Assembly: GCA_032173965.1 (NCBI GenBank)
Contig: CM063283.1
Coordinates: 84,030,243-84,094,242, forward strand
Origin: Sitta carolinensis
Lineage: Eukaryota; Chordata; Aves; Passeriformes; Sittidae
Length of the DNA: 64,000 nt
Reading direction: 5' to 3'
The notes beneath the pieces were generated by a model. That model was not told where the DNA came from. It ran no database searches and worked only from the letters and a program-made list of their open reading frames with translations. Shown one piece after another: positions 36,849 through 48,700 of the stretch. Both the position numbers and the translations under genes were made by a program. The first letter of the stretch is position 1. Each line of letters opens with the position of its first letter.

Positions 36849-39800
36849 TATTGTTTTCAGTGGGAAAACTTCCATTCATTTTAATGAGTACAAGACCAAC
36901 CCTTGCTGAGGATTTGGAGTCAGTCCAGTAAAGATCAAAAGTATATGAAAGGGAAGTAGAACTGCACATTGCCTTCACTGCCTGGGTTCCTGTTATTAGA
37001 CTGTGCTATCAGCAAACAGTCCTGCCTGAGTCTGTGGGATGAGCTCAGTATTTGAGACTTTGAAACATCTGGAGACCCTCTGAGCATATACACGTGTCTA
37101 AGCGTCACATTTTGGACCCTAGATAAGGAATATTAAACTCTCTTTATATAGAGTCCAGAGCCCGAATGTCTTCCTGAGAGCCAGATGCTATGAGAAGTTT
37201 TTTAATGAACTGAGTAAGACATACTGCTTCAAATGGCAGGGACTACATATCCCCTTTCTTACCACAGCCTAGCAGTTATAGCAATTCATTATGAATCAGA
37301 AAACCCAAGTTCAATGCCTTGCTGAAACATGTTCTGTCTTCTGGGCCCCAGGCTAAAATATACAATGAGATTTCTCAAATATTCCATGAATTATTTGTAA
37401 ATATGAAGGGAATAATACAAAATAATGAGAAAAGGTTTGCAAAAGAAAACACAGATCATTATAAGAAAGCCTTTATTAATGTTGGTTTTCTATTCCCCAA
37501 CATTTTAAAACAAAACCTGTGTTTTAGTTAAGAAGATAAGATAAATAGGACAAAACAACATATTCTTAAAAGTCGTCATTTCTCAAAATTATGATAATGA
37601 CAGAAGTACAAAATTGCAAGACAAAACGTGCACCCTAATGGTTCTTTTATTTCTCCAATTCTTCTGCTAGATCTGAGATCTATTTTGGAGCAAGTCACTT
37701 CTCTGAAGTACTCTGACACTTTGGGAAGGATTCCAGTTCTAGATCTTTAATGCCGCTTAGCTGCCATGGAATAAGCCCCTTGTCCTCCGACTGCCACTCT
37801 AAAGGCAAAGCATCTCTTGTGTTAGATTTCCCAATCCTGTCACAGCCACAGTCACAGCAGGGTGTCTAAAGTGGCCTGCTGGAGACCAGGCATGGCAAGG
37901 CAGGTAGAAAACGAAATCCCACACTCTAATGCTGCCAGGTTGTTTGAACTTGCTCAAAACCCCATCAGGAATTGCAGCTGTGGCTGCATAGAAAGCTTTC
38001 AAAGCTATGTTGCTGCATCTCCTCCTAAGTTCCTGAGCCTTGCCAAGGACAAGGGAATGTATAGCACAGTGCTGTGCAGAGGAGTCAGCTCAAGTCCCAG
38101 TCCAGTGCGGCTGCACTTGCATGTTGCTGTGCTTCCAAGCCAGCTAGCAGGACATTGTCAAGTATACATCGTCATGTATCCAAATGGATTTTCCTATGCT
38201 TTCCTCTGCTTCCCTCAAGTCTTCCTTCACATAACCTGGTACTCAGCTGCAAATACCTACAATGCTTGCAAGTTATTGTAAAATCACTGCTTTAAAGTGC
38301 ATTACAGGGCATTATTTCCATAAAAATAATTTTCTGCTCAGATTACCATCTAATTTTCACCAATAGGAAGAAAAAAAAAAAAAAAAAGATGTAAAGAGAT
38401 CATGCAAATTGTATGTGAGTCAATGAACTTTCTGCTTTAAATTACATAGCCAAATAAGCTTTGAGAAAGCTTGGTTAAGATGCAGGTCTGAATTATCTTT
38501 TCCCTACTCAACATCTAGCCTGCATTTCTCTGAAGATTGAGTTCCTTTTTATGGTTTTCCTTCTTTTTTGTAATTGCACTGGTCTGGAACATCTGTCCTT
38601 TTCAAGAGATAATGGTTTTCAGTGAACATAGATTTTCAGCAGGCATATCTAGTATGGGTAGGACCATGACCTCTTCACAAGACATGATTTTTTTCCCCCT
38701 CAGGTGATTGTAATTAGTCAATATAGCTGTGTCAGCATTTATTTGAGATGCTAATTCACATTTGCTAATACATGTCCAGTTGTAATTTTTTCCCACTGGT
38801 ATGTCTCAAGAGTTCTATATTTATGCAATGAGAATATATGGAGACATATTTGATGCTTTACTGTAAGCACCCATAATAATTGAATCAAAAGAAGTTTAAA
38901 TACTTGATAATATTTTAGTTAGAAGACCTCCAGAGAAAAAAGTGGCCTGCATTTTTTCCCATCATCCTGAGAGTTTGTCTTTGTTAGAACCTATAGAAAT
39001 ACATCCAACAGTGGAGACCTCTACAGTGTTTGTGACTAACTTGATAATTTCCCCCATGCTGGTATGCCATTTGATTTTGGCCTTTTGATTGTCCATGACA
39101 CCATTTGAATAAGTTACTATGGATTAGTTTTAAAGGGTGTTTATTTAGTTCCATTTTTTTTTCTTGGTATGAAACCCAAAGATATTTCTGATATTTGTCC
39201 ATTATTTTCAAATATGGAACCTCTGAGTATAAACACTGAAGAAATGTGCCTAAATCAACCTGCACAGAATCTTTAAATTACCGTGTTTAAGGAGACCAGG
39301 GGGATACAAGTTTTTTGGTAATGAAGTCTCACTCTTGCAAAGGTATGTGCTTTTGACTTTATGTCATACAGGTTATATGCAGTGAAGATAGTGTACTTGG
39401 TTTGGTCACATTCAGTTGTAGATCATAGTAATCACTCCTCATTCAAATAGCAGTCTGATGATCTTTTCAAGACCTAGGGTTGGTGGTGCTTAATTTTCTC
39501 ATTAATCCAACAGTCAGGCTGACTCAGACTGAAAAAGCTGTAAGTCAAGCACTAGGAAATCTGACAAATATGGGATAGACAATTTATCACTGAGGGAATT
39601 TTTTTTTTCTTAATCACCTACATACAGTTAAAAATGAAAACACAAAGGTACACCTGTAGAGCCAGTAAACGAGAACAGTTGCAGTACAAATTATGAAGAA
39701 TAGCGTGTTGCCAAAAATTCATGCAGAGAAATGAATCTCTTCCTGATGGGCATCATTTTCCAAATGGGCTCTTGCATTCTGTTGTGGTTTGAATTATGGG

Positions 39801-40506
39801 TTTCATGCAGACAAAATCTGCAGTTCGAGTGCACAAGCTGGTGAACAATAGCTGCTTGTCTAGAAAAATGAAAACAAGTGATAGCCTAGCAAATGAGTAT
39901 GGTAAATTTAAATTAACAGAGAGGTTGTCTGTTTCAATCTCTGAGTGAAGGGCACATTGCTTTCCAAAATATCTCAGTGAAAGAAACAATTCCAGCAGAA
40001 TTAAGTTTTTGACTTGTATGATCAGTAAATGTAACTTTGATAAATCAAGGAATTAAATCCTGCTTGTTGTTGATATATCATCTGCAAGGAAACGCTCTTA
40101 AATGTCTTACTATTTGCAGTATGTGTAAAATAATATCTAGTCCCTAGCTCCTCTATACGCTGTTCAAACTGTTGCAATTGTTAGCTAGGGCCGGATGCTA
40201 TATTTTCATGCAGGAGAAAATAAATCAGGCATTTGGAAGAAAGAGAACTGGAACTTTATTTTCCACAAATTAGACTTTATTGACAATTTTCAGTCTTTTC
40301 CGAAGAAAACACACTTCTTGCAATAGTTTTGTGCACTATGAACTTGTGTCTGCTGCAATGGGCAATTATCAGTATGTGTATGTAGGACTTCCAGGGCTGC
40401 CAGGCCCAGTGGTCTCAGCAGGCACAGAAGAACAGTAGCACGGCCTCGCATTGGTGTTGCTCTGTCAATCTTCTATGGGTCTGGGCCACAGAGAGACTAG
40501 AGCAGT

Positions 40507-40803
40507 TGTTGATTGGCATTGTTGTCCCTGAAAATAAGCCTTCTGATTTGTTTCTGTGGAATGGAGTCAGTTCTCATGAAATTCTAAGATAAAAAAGTAG
40601 TTTACATTCCTTTGTTAAAGATATGATGTGAAGGACTTCTCATCTGGCCAGTGGGATTGGAGAGGTGGATACCTCATTACCCAATCCCTGGTCAGTGTCC
40701 TGAAAATTATAAAAAGCTAAGGTTTCAATAAATTTACTTCTTTACTTTTTCTGTGCTCTGGACACCTGTGTCTGTGTGTTGCTGTGTTCCCCTTTGTGTG
40801 TCA
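40507..40803 (+). mobile_element. Short ERV solo LTR candidate (297 bp)
   Basis: Core-promoter order on the plus strand: ATTGG (40656-40660), CCAAT (40681-40685), TATAAAA (40708-40714), AATAAA (40727-40732), then a pyrimidine/GT-rich U5-like segment ending TGTGTCA. Taking TG at 40507 and CA at 40803 gives a 4-bp CAGT duplication on both sides (40503-40506, 40804-40807). Four bases can match by chance, so the edges are tentative. AATAAA lying between the TATA box and the presumed start implies a very short R, as in alpharetrovirus-like LTRs. No internal viral sequence is seen. Confidence 0.5.
40708..40732 (+). promoter_or_regulatory. TATA box and overlapping LTR poly(A) signal
   Basis: TATAAAA at 40708-40714 and AATAAA at 40727-40732, preceded by CCAAT at 40681-40685. 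The compact spacing is typical of a small LTR with a short R. Confidence 0.5.
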
Positions 40804-40807
40804 CAGT

Positions 40808-41640
40808 AACATAGCATAAAGTTGTTTATTACATGAATACATTGGTCTGAAGGCAAGAGTCCAAAATATTAGAGCCCATGATAAAGTTTTGGCTTGTCTC
40901 AAACAAGAAAAAGCTGCTCCTGCAGTTTTCCTTGACATCAGGTCCCGAGACAACAGCAACTCCCAAGCCTCCCTCTGGTGTAGTGTCTCCAGCAAGGCAG
41001 CAACAGTTTCCAAGCCTTTCTCTGGTGTAGTGTTCCAAGTAAGGCAACAGCAGCAGCAGCAGTAACAGCTCCTTCATCTTTTTCTTCTGGGTGGATGTGT
41101 GTAGCAAAACAAGCAGCAGCAAGCAGCCAGGGTAGGTAGAAAACATGAAAGGATGCAGGCCTCTATTGAGAGTTCTAACCTTAAAATCACCAATCAGCTA
41201 AAAAACACAATGCTAAAACAACTTCCTCTGCACCTATTAAAATTATTCTTTTACATGCAAAAGGCAGTGTCAGTTCTTACACATCTCTGCGTATATTTGC
41301 ACACTCTATCTGGTACACGTTCTATCTTGTTTATGTTCTATATTTTATCTAGAAATGCTAAACAATATTCTGCTGCACTTCAGTTATGTCTATGAAACCC
41401 AAAACTTTTAACTGGACTTTAGGGCATTGGCCCTCTGCTTCTACTCAGGCATCTGGCATTCTGCTTCTACTAAAAGCACTTAGAAAACATGAAGACTTAT
41501 TCTTACTTAGGCTTATTTCTAACTTACTATGGTTTAATATATCTTAATTTCTCTAAAGGCTTTAACTCAAATTCTACATCCTTTTCTCCCTCTGAGGGAC
41601 TCAGAGGGGGTATAACTACTTGGTTTCCAACATTGCTCAA
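40808..41640 (-). mobile_element. Possible minus-strand LTR-like segment
   Basis: A minus-strand AATAAA (40825-40830) lies close to the left edge, with an inverted CCAAT (CACCAATCAGC, about 41200) upstream of it. Between them is a 47-bp tandem duplication and a (CAG)n tract. The overall order resembles the long LTR at 16332-17877. No terminal repeat or flanking duplication could be fixed, so this is tentative. Its minus-strand open frame (40829-41146) is leucine-rich only because of the CAG/CTG tract. Confidence 0.3.
40961..41060. repeat. 47-bp tandem duplication with adjoining CAG tract
   Basis: CCAAGCCTCCCTCTGGTGTAG at about 40963 recurs as CCAAGCCTTTCTCTGGTGTAG 47 bp later. The second copy runs into a short AACAGCAGCAGCAGCAG tract (about 41047-41062). 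Confidence 0.85.
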
Positions 41641-42648
41641 AGCTGGTTCTTGTGCAGCTCTTCCCTGTGATCTGCAACAGAGCAAGCTTTGCTCTGCATC
41701 CTTGCATATGGTTTTCCCTCACAGGTAATTTACCCTTCGGCCTCTTTTTCCACTGGCTTATTAACCCTGGAATGTTTCAGTGAAAAGGCTTTAAAAATTA
41801 TTAAGGAAGCATTTTCTGTACTGTTAGAAAAGATCATTATTTTTTATTAACTTTATTTTTCATTGCCATAGCCTCTTCAGTATTTCACAGTCTTTTTCCT
41901 CATTTTCACAATTTCCTTTTAAGATGGAGATGTACCATCAAATTCACTTTGCACCTGATGAATGGGGACTACTTAAACCAGACTCTGACAACTGGTAGAT
42001 ATCTGAGCTCAAACCTATGACCTATAAAGTCCCATCCAACCTCTCTGACATCTGCAGAGGCCGAGGCACTCACTGGCCAAGTTTATTCTTGGTGTAACAC
42101 TTTTCTTTTTTAGGTATATCTATACTAGCATAATAGCTCAGTCAGGGATGTGCTCTGGAAGCTGATCTCCTGGATGTCCTTCTCACAGTGTTTCATGGAC
42201 AAAGTTCACAAGCCTGAAAGCAGATTCCTTTCCAATGAGTTAAATAGGAGATGCACTCCCAAAATACACCCAATGCATTTCAGCTGGTGATGGTCACTGA
42301 GCCTGGGCTGAGGCTAAAGCAACTCTATGGAGGAAAGCACACAGTATGGATATCCGATTCCCCATACCACCTATCTCATTCTATAAACTGTATCCTTTTG
42401 GACCACACTGTTTTCTAGCTTAGAGAGAGTTTGGAATGGTGATGGTCTTTACTAAGCAGATCTGACCTCTTCTGTAGTCCTCATCCGATGATACAGAATT
42501 TGATACATGGACACATGATTCCCTCTGACAATAGACAAGACAGTAGAAAAATGAAAAATTCTGCTACAACAAAATTTTTAAAAATATGTGATCTTTTTAA
42601 CTTCAACAAGTTTAAATTGTGGTGTCTGCAGAGAAGTTATGAATATCT
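41641..42648. other. Unique non-coding stretch
   Basis: No gene or named repeat recognised. The first 120 bp could still belong to the LTR-like segment on its left. Confidence 0.45.
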
Positions 42649-42760
42649 CATCCCTGGAAGCCAGGTTGAACAGGGCTTTGAGTGACCTGGTCCTAGTGGC
42701 TGGAACTAAGTGATCTCTAAGGGCCTTTCCAACCCAAACCACTGTATGATTCTATGATTT
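42649..42760 (+). mobile_element. CR1 LINE 3'-end fragment
   Basis: Sense CR1 tail: CATCCCTGGAAGCC, AGGTTGAACAGGGCTTTGAG, GACCTGGTCCTAGTGG, AAGTGATCTCTAAGGGCC, CCAACCCAAACCACTG, ending TATGATTCTATGATTT. It is a short, well-preserved 3' truncation product. Confidence 0.92.
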
Positions 42761-45700
42761 AGAGAATTTGCAGGAAAATTACTGGTCATCAATCAGCCAC
42801 CTGGGGATGTCTGAATTTGGTTTCTGAAATCTCAAGTTAAAGCAAGCAAACATTATCTTTAGAAGATAAGTTGCCTACATAATACTCATCTACTCTGCAG
42901 CCTAATGGTACAATTAGGATTTATTTAATTTTATTAAGTCATTCAAGAGCCTATTTCCTTTCTGAATATCTACAAAAAATGCATAAAGTCTTAATGTGTT
43001 GGGATACTAAAAAAGCAAATCAAATGAAGAACAGTTCCTCAGATTTATGAAGTTGTGGTGCTACTTCAATTTTAATAAAATATAGCCAATAACAAAAAAG
43101 AATTATAAAATGATCTAATTATAATTATATAAAATGTAATGGTGTACATTATAGAAATGTAAAATTGTATAAAAAATTGATGGCTAAGCTAGCCATATAA
43201 TCACACCTCTATTGAAATTTATGAGTAAAATGCAGTTGGCATTCCAGACAGTTATCAAATGGAGAGGCACTTTTATTTTCCACCAGCATAGTTAATTTCT
43301 AGTATTTTTTAAATATTTTGATTCTTTCAGCCCATTTTTATAATATAACTCTATCAGCCCATGCCTTTCCCTTTCTTCTTTATTTTCATCTCCTCCTAAT
43401 CTGGTGATCTACAAGGTGAATGCCTACACGTGACCAACTGGCCTGACTCCACCCCAGTCAATGGCAAGAGCAACTCACTGCAGTCTGAAACGGCCACTGT
43501 ATAATACACCCTGTATGTACCACTGCTTGTTTACTAGATCTCTGTCAGCACTAATAGGAACTAAAAGAGATCAAAATTAGACAACAAAATTAAACCAGAA
43601 TAATCCAATCTCTTGGATTAAGACATCTCTTCCCTTGGTACTTTACATTCACCAGCATTTATATGCATATGTTGCTGTGACATTCCTTTCTGTAACAAGT
43701 TTTTTTTTCTTGTTCTTACCAGTGCAATTCATCAGCTCTGTGTAAGCAATATTTTTGAAGTGATTGTCTGGTCATACGTTTTATGTGACTTCCTTTCACA
43801 GTTTAGCATAAACTGTATGACGTGACATTTATATAAATGAGTGCATTATAATGATTTGCTAATTCCTTACAACAATAGTCATATTTAAGTCTAGGCATAT
43901 CTTCCAAGGCACTTAAGTGTTAAATGCTCATATAGACACTCCATTTGCTGCATTGAAGAAAAAGGTCAGTGACTTCAGATTGCTAAAATGCCTACCCATT
44001 TTTGTAAATATTTGCAGGCGGTGTTTCTGGCTTTTTTCCAGTATGGGTCCTGTTTGGGAAATATTTATGTTCTGTAGCAATATGCAAGAAACTATTCTCA
44101 GAAACTTGATTTTCAGTTTCCTCCCACAGCAGTTCATTCTTCTCTTCTTTAAGTATTTATCAACCCCACCCTATTGTCAATTTCAGGTTTTCAGCGTGGA
44201 GAACACTCCAGCTTCTTCAACTCTAGAAAAAAAACCAACACAACATCACTTGCCCCCACCCAAACCCAAATGTAAAAAATACAAAATATTATTGGTATTA
44301 TCATAATATTTGTTCACCAATAAAAGCATGAGTTTCAAATTAGACCATCAGACTATTGCATTGACTTCAGCTTGCTAAATTAGGCAATTTATCCTTGAGT
44401 CATTCAAGGTTTCTGGTCTTCATTGTGTGAAAATCTGGCATCTTAGTCTGCCTCCAGGAAACACCCTGAAACTTCACCCTGCCCATTATAGCTCAGACTG
44501 TGTTTGTACCTTATATGCAAGATTATGATTTTAACCACAGTGACACTAAAAGGTGGAGATGTTCTACTCATTTTCTAGAAAGAAAGAAGTTAGCCAGATG
44601 CTGATGTATCTCTGATATAGGTAGAGAAACTGGAGGGACAAAATGGGCAGAAAGCCCAAAGTCCATTCCACTGGAGTAAAGAAGTCATAAAAACTGCTAC
44701 CTCATTGACAGGAGATAACACCAGGCAGCAGATAACAGAGCAGTAGCTTGTACCCAGAGAAGGATTTGGCTTGTTCTAACTTATGAAAGAGTTTCTTCCA
44801 TTTTATTGCCTGTTCATGCTAATTTTCAGGAGTGGAATGCCCCAGGGAAAAATGTGCATGATAGGACACTTAATGCTAGACCAGATGGATCTCTCATGCA
44901 GCTTCTGATGCCTTTCTTCCTTAGATTGCTGCTGCTGTCTTCCCTAGTTTTGCCACACTGCACTTAACTCCTTAGCACCCTTTTGTAGCCTTTTTTCTTT
45001 GAAACCCCTCCAGTCTGACAATAATTTTCTGGAAATTTTCTATATTTGGTAAGAAATTAGTCAAATTGCAATAGATAAAGGCTGCTTCTTTCCTGTTTCA
45101 CAAGTTCTCAGGGTACCCATCCACAAAAATTATGCTGGATTTTTATCCCATGATATTGCATTAGAGACATGAGTGTAAATCTCTGCTCGTTATTGCCTTC
45201 CATCTTTCAGCACTGGGGCACTCCAGCATCTTTTCTCATTCAGAGAATGTTTATGATGGAACTTATTGTTATACTACTCAGTGTATTTCAGAATTATGTT
45301 TTAAAGTGTGGGTGAATAAGATGATATGAAGGAGGGAAAGTGATCTAATGCCATTATGTTTATAACCATGTACTTGTTTCTTATAAAAGAAAGTAAAAAT
45401 CACTTCATATTTAGTAATGTTTGCATATTGTTCATAGCGTGAAACTGTTAATTTGAACATGCAAATTTTATAAGTGTAGAAATCCTGAGAAAAACACAAA
45501 GTCTTAGATGAGTTTTATAAACCCTTAGAGAGAAAAAATAATGTGTTCACCTTCCCTAGAAGTCATGTCACTTCTTTTAGCTATCCAACATGTAGGCTTT
45601 CATTTTAAACCTGGTTTTTGGGCCATAGTTTTAGCATATAGGGGGCAAAAAGCACCTTTCTAACTGGCGGGTGAATTACCTTCTGAAGGTGCTTGGTTTT

Positions 45701-48700
45701 CCTCATTGACCATAGAAATAGGAGGTTGAGATGAGTCATCATCTAATTCAAGCATCTGAAGCTTGATCTACATCTGATCTCTGTCCTCTTATGGTCACTA
45801 GAGAAACAGGCTTCCTCCACATTGCAGCTCATCTCATCCTTAGTGTTGGAAGCAGATCAGGTGAACCACTCTCTCCAGATGTTTTTTACTTTCAACTTAA
45901 AAGAAAGAGTTACTTATTGTGAAATAGACCTCTCGACTATTTGAGATGCCTCAAATCTGGTGTGATGAATTTTGTTTGGGTCAGACAACCTCAGACTCTT
46001 CCCCGGTACTTACAAGCTGAAGTGGCATCAGTGTTCAGAGGGGTCAGAGACATCTGTGCCCACTGCTATGCACAGAAATGGCACCTTGCTCTCCCTCAAA
46101 CAAGTGGGCTTCAGAATTCAAGCGCACAGCACTGCTGGGAATCTGGATTACTTATCTGAGCAGGATTACACTATCTGTGAGCACAAATACACTGCTTCCA
46201 GCCAGCATCTGACTGGCACTGTGGCAGATGAACAGTGTAGGCACACCAGCTCCCTCTGAAGCAGCTCAGATATCTCCATCATGGAGCAAGACCAGGGATG
46301 AAGATGGTTTCTAAATCTGCTGCTAGAAGTGAGAAGTGCATGGGGGGTAATAGGTAAACAAGTAAATTCATTGCACTGAAAAAGGACTTCACATCTACTC
46401 AGGCTTTCAGAGTGTAGTCATTGTTATGTTACCCTTTTCAGGAGGGAGCAAGAAGCAATGAGAAGGACTGTGTAAGAATATCCTACTATGAAACTGCACA
46501 CCTTATAGTGCTCACATTCTGAGATCACGCACACAAAAGACCTCTAAATTATTTTGGAATTTTTTCCATGCAGCTACAGAAGTTATTTAAAGTACAATTC
46601 ATTTCCATCTTCTCTGTGGTTATCCCCTTGGAAAGACAAGCTAAGACATCCTTTTCAAGAAACTCTTTTCATTTTTGTCTTTTATGACTCAGTTCTATTG
46701 TAATTCTGCTCAACCATATGGACTTTTTTCCCAGTATTTTTCTTTTTTTTAAAGAGATCTATCTTTTTCTTAACTGCATGATATCCTTCTCTTTCCAGTC
46801 TTGCTCCATCTGATTAAAATTACATGGCTTGTTTCAGAGGCTGGATCCAGTAATTAGTCTTCTCATGTCATCAGAATCCTTTCCTGCTCCTCCATACAGT
46901 CTGACCCTCCTGCAGAATGGATATCTCTGTGTCATTGCACCTCTTTCATAGTCTCTTCCCTGTAATGGTTTAGTCTGACTTTCATCTTTGAGCACGTTCT
47001 GAAGCTGTAAAATAACTGTTGGCTTAAATATCAAATTGTTCTTCGTGGTGGGAACTTCACAAGCTTATCTTTGCAGTGAGAACCAATATCTAGCTGCTGC
47101 TCTCCAGGTTTTGAAAAGATGGAGAATAGGATGCACCTGAAGTCCTACTCATAAATCTTCTAGCCTCAGCAGTGTATCAAAGATGGAGTACTGCTGCCCC
47201 AGAGGGGAGGATCTGTGCTGCCTCTGACCATGACAAGGTGTGATGGGAAAGAGAGGTTGACAGCCCACTAAGAAGAGGCTCAGGATCCTTGATAGCACTA
47301 AAAGATGAGCAGCCATACATTTATTCTATATCTGCATGAAAATTAATTTCAAAATATTCCTATTTATCATTCTGAGCAAACCAAAGAAATAGCACAAATA
47401 AAAGCAGTAATATCTGTTCAAATAATCTATCTTTTGTTTTTACAAGACCAAATCCAAATTATAAGTCTTGCAATAGGCTGTAAAATTCAGTTGTTCTAAA
47501 CAGGAGACAGAAAATAATCAGAAAGCACTGAACTGACATCCAGCTTGCCGTGGAGCATGTCAGAGTAGAGTTCTGCTCAGAGAAAGATCCAAACCATATA
47601 TATACCATCTAGATAGAATTCAATAAACCCAAACATTAATTTCCCACAGTGGAAATAAAAGCTGTCCCATAGTATTGTCTCATCATCAAGTGTGAATGTT
47701 TTTTAGGTTTTTGTTACTCTGATACTAAACTCATTAATATTTTAAAGATGGGGGTTTTTTGGGTCTCCTTATCTGCCTGATGATTTTATTGTAACATTAT
47801 TAATTAGCAAAAAAACCCACTGTAAGTAAGCCTTTTGTTTTTATAGCTGCAGTCATCCTTCTACAATATTTTCATCTTGATAAGAGTAGCTGTAATTTTT
47901 TACAATTAAAAGCTCTGTTGGATATCTGTTTTCCCTTTACAGGGCTATTGATTTCAATGTGTCATTGCTAGTTCTGCCTATCTCCTCTCCTCCAGTTTGT
48001 CTTTGCTTTGTCCTCAGGCTCTACTGCTACTACCTAATGCTGTGTTTTTCAGTGCAACTCTCTGGAAGAACTTGCATCTGCCAGCGACAGGGGCAAGGCT
48101 CACAGGTGTAGAATGATCTGACTTAAGAAACTCCTAGGATTTCAAACATCTTTTGAGGGGGGTGGTAAAATTCTTGTCCCCTTGGAACTGCCCACATGAA
48201 CTTACTCATTCAGTAATAGTCTGGTTTTAGAAAATTAATGCTGAAGGAACATTTTGTACACCATTTATAATGACTGCAGACAAGGAGCCAGAAACTGATG
48301 AGAGAAAACCATCTCTTACTTCTGTAAATCAACTCTCTGATCATTCTAATAAAAGCTGTGCCCCAGAAAATGCTGTGCCCTATATCCTTGCTTATTTTAC
48401 TCAATGACTTGCCCTCTGCATTAGCCTGTTGCTAATGGTCTAGGAGCAGTATAGAAGCCTTCCAAGGACAATTCTGTGTGGTATCCCATTGTTGTCTCTT
48501 CCCACTGCAGATGAAAGACCAAGTTGATTTTAATATCTTTACACAATTCTCACTATTCAAGAGAGATGAATTTTTTTACATGTTTGGTTACTGCTACTGG
48601 ATCATGTTTTTACACTTACATGTGCCTGCTTGCCTTCCTCATATGACATTAAAACTACCAAATGAATCAATCGACCATTTTCTTTTTCCTGAATTCAAAA

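Larger units (their letters stand above)
36019..40506. other. Unique non-coding stretch with two hairpins
   Basis: No gene recognised. It contains the inverted repeats at 36759-36787 and 36822-36848 and an 18-A run at 38371-38388. 40230-40300 has TTTATT on the plus strand twice (minus-strand AATAAA), possibly an old retroposon end. Confidence 0.5.

Noticed and set aside
40829..41146. Leucine-rich minus-strand frame resembling a signal peptide
   Set aside because: The leucines come from CTG codons of a CAG/CTG tract within LTR-like sequence, and no mature-domain motif follows.
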